Shown here: positions 57,829-64,000 of the stretch, piece after piece
How the letters are laid out: each line of letters opens with the position of its first letter
Numbering within the stretch: position 1 is the first letter of the stretch
Assembly: GCA_028687475.1 (NCBI GenBank)
Contig: JAQUAB010000001.1
Coordinates: forward strand, 124,001 to 188,000
Length of the DNA stretch: 64,000 nucleotides
Origin: Candidatus Gracilibacteria bacterium
GTDB lineage: Bacteria > Patescibacteriota > Gracilibacteria > BD1-5 > UBA2023
Direction: 5' to 3'
Position numbers and translations under genes: made by a program
The notes under the pieces: model-generated
What the model was told of the DNA's origin: nothing
The model's input: only the letters and a program-made list of their open reading frames with translations
The model's database searches: none

Positions 57829-59184
57829 TTATACCACAACCTTCTGACTCTCCATACCTTCAACACCAAATGTCCTCTTAAATAAATCTACCCTATCAGG
57901 GGAACCCATCGCTTTATTTGGATTATCTGAGAGCTTTACACAGGATGTCCATGTTCCATCTTTTCTCTGAACTGCATCGGGCTTGATCACCACCGAGAAT
58001 GAACCAAATGGACCAAAATTCTCTTTTTCGCGAGGAAATAATCACTTGGTATTATTAGTGAGACCAGTTCCCCATCCGTACGTGAGCTTCCCCACCATTC
58101 AAGAACATTTTTCTGTAATATCTCGTATAGATGTTGCATCGAGTCCATCGCTCGGGATTCCCATCTTCTTGGATGGATCTTGTCCATTTGCAAGGAGAAA
58201 ATTCACATATTCAGGAATTGCAATAATCGGATCCTTGGAATCAAATCGAGTTCCTACGTGTCCTTCGATGATATCCTTTGGAGCATTTTTGTAGTAAAAA
58301 CTGGTTCCAAATGTATCTGGAAGAAGGATAGCAAGCTCCGGAAAATGAGCCATCCACTGTCTATCAACACTATACATTGTATCGATAATATCCTCTGGAG
58401 TATCCTGAAGTGCCGTCGGAATCATACGAAGTTCATGTGCATTCGTGCCACGAGGATTATTGTGTCCAAACTCACGAGCCAACATGACATTTGAAGTTCC
58501 AACACACTGATTTGGAAGCTCGTTCTGAAGTATCTCAAGTACTTGACGATGAATATCTGTACTCGCTGCCCTGCGGGTTCCAAATTCTGAAAATGTAATA
58601 CGTGGATCAGCTTTCACAGTATCAATATCAGCATAGAGACGTCCCATAAGGCTATTCATAATACGATTCCATTCCACACTGGTAATCTTTGCTTTCTTTG
58701 TATACGAAGAAAGATAGAGACTATTCACAATCTTGAGTGCCAATATCTCCCACATCATAGATGTTGGCCAACTTCCCTCGAAAGAAAGGTTATATCCACC
58801 TATTCCATCCGACTCAAGGAGATAATCAGGCAAACGGAATGTTTCGAGGAATTTAAGTGTCTCTTCACGAAGAAGTGGGCGTCCACCTACTGATGTCATT
58901 CCACGAAGGTAAGAAATATCTGCAGGACTTACTCATGCAATCGAACGAGTAGCATCGAGTTGTGCACGGAATTCTGCTTCAGGGATAACATTTGCAAGTT
59001 GTATATCCTGGTTTCGCACTTTCATCTTCCAGCGCACATTCAAGTTCGCATATTCTGGATGAGCTAATATAAAATCAAGCATAAGAAACTTGTAGACATC
59101 GTTATTGAGGAGGCTCTGCACTTCTGCCTCATCTCGGGCAGGTGCAAAGGAATTTTGAAGTGTATATGGAAGTGAAGTGCGCAT
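57829..59184 (-). CDS. pncB: Nicotinate phosphoribosyltransferase
   Basis: 451 residues, ATG 59184. It joins nicotinate and PRPP to NaMN. YKFLMLDFILAHPEYANLNV starts the catalytic domain, FSEFGTRRAASTDIHRQVLE holds the phosphoribosyl-binding residues and EGHVGTRFDSKDPIIAIPEY matches the xRxDSGD region, with Arg encoded by CGA (58246-58248). Three TGA. It begins 36 bases after pncA. Confidence 0.92.
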
Positions 59185-59199
59185 AGGATGAAAATTATG

Positions 59200-59218
59200 A
59201 AGTGTAATATTTACGTTT
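59200..59218. promoter_or_regulatory. NrtR operator 7, imperfect
   Basis: AAGTGTAATATTTACGTTT: left half perfect, right half with two changes, between the pncA stop and the pncB start. Confidence 0.5.
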
Positions 59219-59220
59219 AT

Positions 59221-59817
59221 TTAAGAGGAAATTTTTACTCACATATCTGCGAGTTCACGGAGCTTATCTTCTCCCGTTGGAAGATTTGGTACGTTGACCG
59301 CTGCAATTCATGAACGAAGAACTGTAACATCAAATCCAAGATTTTTCGCATCTCGTGCCGTTGCAAATACACAGAAGTCAGTGGCAAGTCAGACTATTTT
59401 TAGTACCTGAACATTCGATGCTCGGAGAATCTGTTCCAGTGAACGAGATGAAGAAAGGACTTCAAATCATTCTTTTTCATCACCCGAGAGTGCATCTACT
59501 CATTCAAAACCAGAATATCCATCATTACTATTTCGAAATCACTTGTATATCTCTGTATCAATCATACTAGAATCAATTCCATCTATATATGCTGCTCATG
59601 GAGTATTTGCAACACAGTGTACTGGCCAATTATCAAAGTGAAGTGTTTTCTCAGGGTGCCAATCGCGAGTTGCTATAATGAGTCATGATGCATTTTTTAT
59701 AAGATTCATCTGTTCCTGGATGGAACTTGCTAAACCGCGTGCCCCATTCACTGCAAGGGATCCCCCTTCTGCAAAGTCGTTCTGGTAATCTACGACTATA
59801 AGTGCTGTATTGCTCAT
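59221..59817 (-). CDS. pncA: Nicotinamidase
   Basis: 198 residues, ATG 59817. It converts nicotinamide to nicotinate. The Asp of ALIVVDYQNDFAEGGSLAVN, the metal site ATRDWHPEKTLHFDNWPVHC and the nucleophilic Cys in VGLATDFCVFATARDAKNLG are all visible. Seven or more TGA. First gene of the pncA-pncB-prs-coaDE row; two operators lie upstream. Confidence 0.94.
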
Positions 59818-59839
59818 AGAAATAAAAGTAAGGATATAA

Positions 59840-59858
59840 AGGTGTAATTATTAAACTT
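59840..59858. promoter_or_regulatory. NrtR operator 8, imperfect
   Basis: AGGTGTAATTATTAAACTT, three changes from AAGTGTA-N5-TACACTT, 22 bases before pncA. Confidence 0.5.
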
Positions 59859-59904
59859 ATTAAGTGAGAAAATATTTAAGCCATCCATTGGCCTTTCTTT
59901 TATT

Positions 59905-59954
59905 AAGTGTTATATTTACACTTGTAAATATATGAAAAAATGATTACTTGTCAA
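59905..59954 (-). promoter_or_regulatory. pncA promoter with NrtR operator 9
   Basis: AAGTGTTATATTTACACTT (59905-59923) has perfect outer halves. Minus-strand TTGACA is the complement of 59949-59954 with an ATATTT -10 (complement of 59926-59931) 17 bases away, so the operator sits at the start site. Confidence 0.7.
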
Positions 59955-59996
59955 AAAGAAATTGTAATTTTATTATTTCTTATATTTTCTTTCATA

Positions 59997-60018
59997 AAAA
60001 AATCCCGGAAAATCCGAG
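59997..60018 (-). terminator. Terminator after atpC
   Basis: TCTCGGATTTTCCGGGA-type stem and T run on the minus strand directly past the atpC stop. Confidence 0.65.
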
Positions 60019-60019
60019 A

Positions 60020-60475
60020 TTATTTACGACCACCTTGAGAGATATGATACTTGTGACTGAGCTGATGCATGGCAGAATACTTGAGAAGCTCATACTCGAG
60101 TTCGATGAGCCTATGTGGATCAACAGTAGCGCCATTTTCTTTTCGATATTCTTTGACAAGATTTTCTGCTTCTTTCTTCTGGGATTCAATATACTCAAGA
60201 TCCGTGAGATTATCAGCATCCACAACAACATCCGCAACGATAGTACATACTTCAGGAGTGATATTGAGAACACCTCCACCAGTTGCATATTCTGCTGTGT
60301 GTGGCTTATTTCCAATGAAATACTCGACAAACATAACTCCTGGACGAATAGCCGAGAGAATCGGTTCATGTCCAGGAAGAACAGTGATCTCACCCGCCTC
60401 AGTCATGAGACGAATCTGAGAAAACTTCTCAGCTGAAAGAATATTTCCAGATGCTGAAGTAATAATAAGATTCAT
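60020..60475 (-). CDS. atpC: ATP synthase epsilon subunit
   Basis: 151 residues, ATG 60475, no in-frame TGA. Beta-sandwich part FSQIRLMTEAGEITVLPGHE and GGGVLNITPEVCTIVADVVV, then the helical hairpin KEAENLVKEYRKENGATVDP. It links rotation to catalysis and can inhibit ATP hydrolysis. 31 bases after atpD. Slightly longer than usual at the C-terminus. Confidence 0.93.
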   Translation of the reverse strand: MNLIITSASGNILSAEKFSQIRLMTEAGEITVLPGHEPILSAIRPGVMFVEYFIGNKPHTAEYATGGGVLNITPEVCTIVADVVVDADNLTDLEYIESQKKEAENLVKEYRKENGATVDPHRLIELEYELLKYSAMHQLSHKYHISQGGRK

Positions 60476-60506
60476 AATTTATAATTTTTCGAGAGATACA
60501 ATAAGA

Positions 60507-61907
<1,401 letters not shown>

Positions 61908-62134
61908 AAGAAAATTGTGAATAATAAATTATGAATTATGAATTTCGAAACTTATTCAATAGGTCATAAAACCTGAAGAAGATGGCAATATCGAAACGTA
62001 AGAAATACCCATTTCCCGATTAACGCGCGAATTATATAGAAAGAAGGAAGAAATGCAAAGCAAAATATAGAGTTTTTTCTATGAAAACATTCTCCATAAA
62101 TATTCTCATTCCCCCTATCCTCCAATTATCTCAT

Positions 62135-62533
62135 TCATGAATCCATCGCCACATTCGAAAGTCGATCTGCTTCCTTATTTTGTTCACGAGGAATATGCGT
62201 AAAAGAAATGTGTCCACCCCACTTCCCTATTCTCTCCTGAATATCCAGAAATATTTCTTTTAATTGTGCATTTTTGATTTTATAATTGCCCGAAAGTTGT
62301 TCGATCACGAGTTTGGAATCAGCATACAATTCGATCTCCGTTGCTCCAAGCTCAATAGCGCGACTGATACCGAGGAGAACCGCAGTATATTCAGCAATAT
62401 TATTCGTCGCAATACCCAAGGACTTATATCGACGTTCTATCACTTGTCCATCCGCTGACGACAAAAAAACTCCACACCCCGAAGGACCTGGATTTCCACG
62501 AGATCATCCATCTGTATAGACAATATATTTCAT
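62135..62533 (-). CDS. rnhA: Ribonuclease HI-like protein
   Basis: 132 residues, ATG 62533. Catalytic acids are in YTDGGSRGNPGPSG (Gly-2 from TGA), NNIAEYTAVLLGISRAIELG and LYADSKLVIEQLSGNYKIKN, and the late HIPREQNKEADRLSN fits. This short type lacks the basic handle. It removes RNA from RNA-DNA hybrids. It starts 2 bases after the sixA-like gene. Confidence 0.92.
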
Positions 62534-62535
62534 AA

Positions 62536-63084
62536 CTATGCAAGATCTTCCAATTGAAGAAATTGTGGTGTAAGATAGTAAATAAATTTGAGAGTTCCGG
62601 GTTTGACATCTTTCCAGTCAGAACACTCAGGAAGCGAAAGTATGATAACTGATCATTTTTTCATCGACGGAACTGATTCACCAGAGAGAAATGCCGCAAA
62701 ATCACTGAGATCGTCATTGTGTCCAACAATAACAAGAACATCACAATCTTTTTTTGTCTTCTTGACAATATTCATGTGAATATTCATCGCATTTCTCGTA
62801 GGAAGGATATTTTCATTATACAAATCGTCTACATATTCCACTGTATCAAGTGAGAATTTTTTGGCCAAATCAATAGCAGTACTCTTTGTACGAGCGGACG
62901 GACTCGCAACGATACGATTCGGCCTCACTCCAATAAGTCGCAAATAATTGGCAACCATTTTATTGGAGTTTTCGCCGATAGAACTCAAAGGCCTATCGAA
63001 ATCTTCACCTTGCCATTCGTTTCGCTCGATTGCCTTTGCATGCCGTACGAGGATGATTTGTTTTTTCTTCAGATTACAAAACAT
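62536..63084 (-). CDS. SixA-like histidine phosphatase
   Basis: 182 residues from ATG 63084 (63093 is also possible). RHG motif IILVRHAKAIERNEWQGEDF near residue 10, SPSARTKSTAIDLAKK and second His in VIVGHNDDLSDFAAFLSGES. SixA proteins remove phosphate from His-containing proteins, but the substrate here is unknown. One TGA. It lies between atpG and rnhA. Confidence 0.88.
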
Positions 63085-63176
63085 ACCCGACATTATACAA
63101 GAAATCCCCAAGAGTAAAGCTTGGAGATTTCTTTTTGCCTTGCATTTATCATTTATCATTTACAATTTATCATTTT

Positions 63177-64000
63177 CTAATTATCCTTCATACTTTCCAC
63201 TCCGCTCACAATCTCAGAAACTTCTTTTGTGATAGCAGATTGACGAGTTTTATTATAGACAAGTGTAAGTCCAGCAGCTTTCTTATTTGCACTATCTTTT
63301 GCATTTTTCATAGCCACCATTCGAGCTGCATGTTCAGAAGCCTTCGCTTCCAATAATGTCTCATGGAAAATCGCATCGAAAATCATCGGGATAGTGAATG
63401 AGACAATCGTCTCAACATCTGGTTCAATCGTAAAGTCACCTTCATAGGAATCATTCTGATATTTCCCGCCAGCAACCCGTTCCAAGAAAGTGAATATCTC
63501 ATCTTTTTGGACTGGAAATATTGGCTTCACCACGGGAAGCTGCGTAATAGCAGAAACGTAGTGATTATAAATCACAGAAATCTTTGAATATTTTCCCGTT
63601 TTCCATTCCTCGATAACCGTACGAACCATCCTTCGAGATTCCGCTGGAGTGAGTGGATCATCTATTTCATCAGAAAAATCGGCGAGAAGATTTTGCCCTG
63701 TACGGAGAATAAAGTCACGAGCTCGTTTTCCTATGGTAATATAGTCATATTCACGTGTATATGGAAGATCACCATCATCTCGGATATACTCTGTTGCCTT
63801 TTTGAAAATATTTACATTGTATCCTCCACAGAGTCCTTTTTGAGAGGCTACAAGAATGAGAAGTTCTTTTTTGGCATCTTTTGGAACATGTGAATATACA
63901 CCAAGAATGTCATCATTTTTTGCGGTTTTTCCCAGTATAGAGAGAGTCGCAAGAGCAAATGGACGAAGTGAAAGAACACCATCTTGTGCCTTTTTCATCT
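63177..64000 (-). CDS. atpG: ATP synthase gamma subunit, 5' end outside window
   Basis: 274 or so residues visible; the start is beyond base 64000 (about 25 residues missing). MKKAQDGVLSLRPFALATLS, SQKGLCGGYNVNIFKK and the C-terminal helix EHAARMVAMKNAKDSANKKA with LTLVYNKTRQSAITKEVSEI are the gamma signatures. No TGA needed in this part. It is upstream of the sixA-like and rnhA genes on the same strand. Confidence 0.95.
   Translation of the reverse strand, partial: MKKAQDGVLSLRPFALATLSILGKTAKNDDILGVYSHVPKDAKKELLILVASQKGLCGGYNVNIFKKATEYIRDDGDLPYTREYDYITIGKRARDFILRTGQNLLADFSDEIDDPLTPAESRRMVRTVIEEWKTGKYSKISVIYNHYVSAITQLPVVKPIFPVQKDEIFTFLERVAGGKYQNDSYEGDFTIEPDVETIVSFTIPMIFDAIFHETLLEAKASEHAARMVAMKNAKDSANKKAAGLTLVYNKTRQSAITKEVSEIVSGVESMKDN

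Overview
This 64 kb window comes from a bacterium that reads TGA as glycine (translation table 25), which points to the candidate phyla Gracilibacteria/BD1-5 or Absconditabacteria/SR1. The evidence is direct. Conserved glycines in RpoB, RpoC, NAD kinase (second Gly of GGDG), MoxR, prs, nicotinamidase and many other proteins are encoded by in-frame TGA, tryptophan is always TGG, and every gene I could close ends in TAA or TAG. CGA still reads as Arg at a conserved position of nicotinate phosphoribosyltransferase, which argues against the CGA-to-Trp code reported for some Absconditabacteria, so Gracilibacteria is the better guess. Under the standard code most genes look broken; all gene boundaries here are given with TGA = Gly.

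Layout. 0-12 kb: small unknown proteins, a membrane-anchored protein, AlkD, an ECF sigma factor with its membrane partner, an XRE regulator with a membrane partner, a YgjP-like metalloprotease, a Kazal-domain protein, uracil-DNA glycosylase, a foreign-looking yunG gene and a pyrophosphatase. 12-22 kb: a secreted Asn/Tyr-rich protein, then rpoB-rpoC. 22-30 kb: LOG, a HEAGH membrane protein, then a stress/efflux block (RND pump, lipoprotein adaptor, ArsR regulator, rhodanese, glutaredoxin) that shares one operator sequence. 30-38 kb: a U32 tRNA hydroxylase (TrhP-like), a copper block (His/Cys-rich protein, multicopper oxidase, Met-rich membrane protein), a possible double attenuator, a DUF465 protein and tgt. 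38-46 kb: a 1000-residue unknown protein, MoxR, a coiled-coil protein, TerC, two unknowns and malic enzyme.

46-60 kb is the most notable part: a nearly complete NAD(P) salvage regulon on the minus strand. It holds pncA, pncB, prs and a CoaD-CoaE-HD triple fusion; then nadE, nadK and a PHP phosphoesterase; then nadD, a Nudix hydrolase, the NrtR regulator and a NadD-QueH fusion. At least nine copies of a palindrome of the form AAGTGTA-N5-TACACTT lie at promoters in this block and nowhere else that I noticed, so they are the likely NrtR operators. The pathway would run nicotinamide to nicotinate (PncA), to NaMN (PncB with PRPP from Prs), to NaAD (NadD), to NAD (NadE), to NADP (NadK). nadE and the PHP gene each carry a one-base frameshift. 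A small island (S24 repressor, YjzC-like protein, HNH nuclease) interrupts the block. 60-64 kb: atpC, atpD, rnhA, a SixA-like phosphatase and the 3' part of atpG.

A second theme is dispersed palindromic repeats. They lie between genes and also inside genes in frame, adding low-complexity peptide inserts to Tgt, TrhP, YgjP, NadD and the end of the sigma factor.
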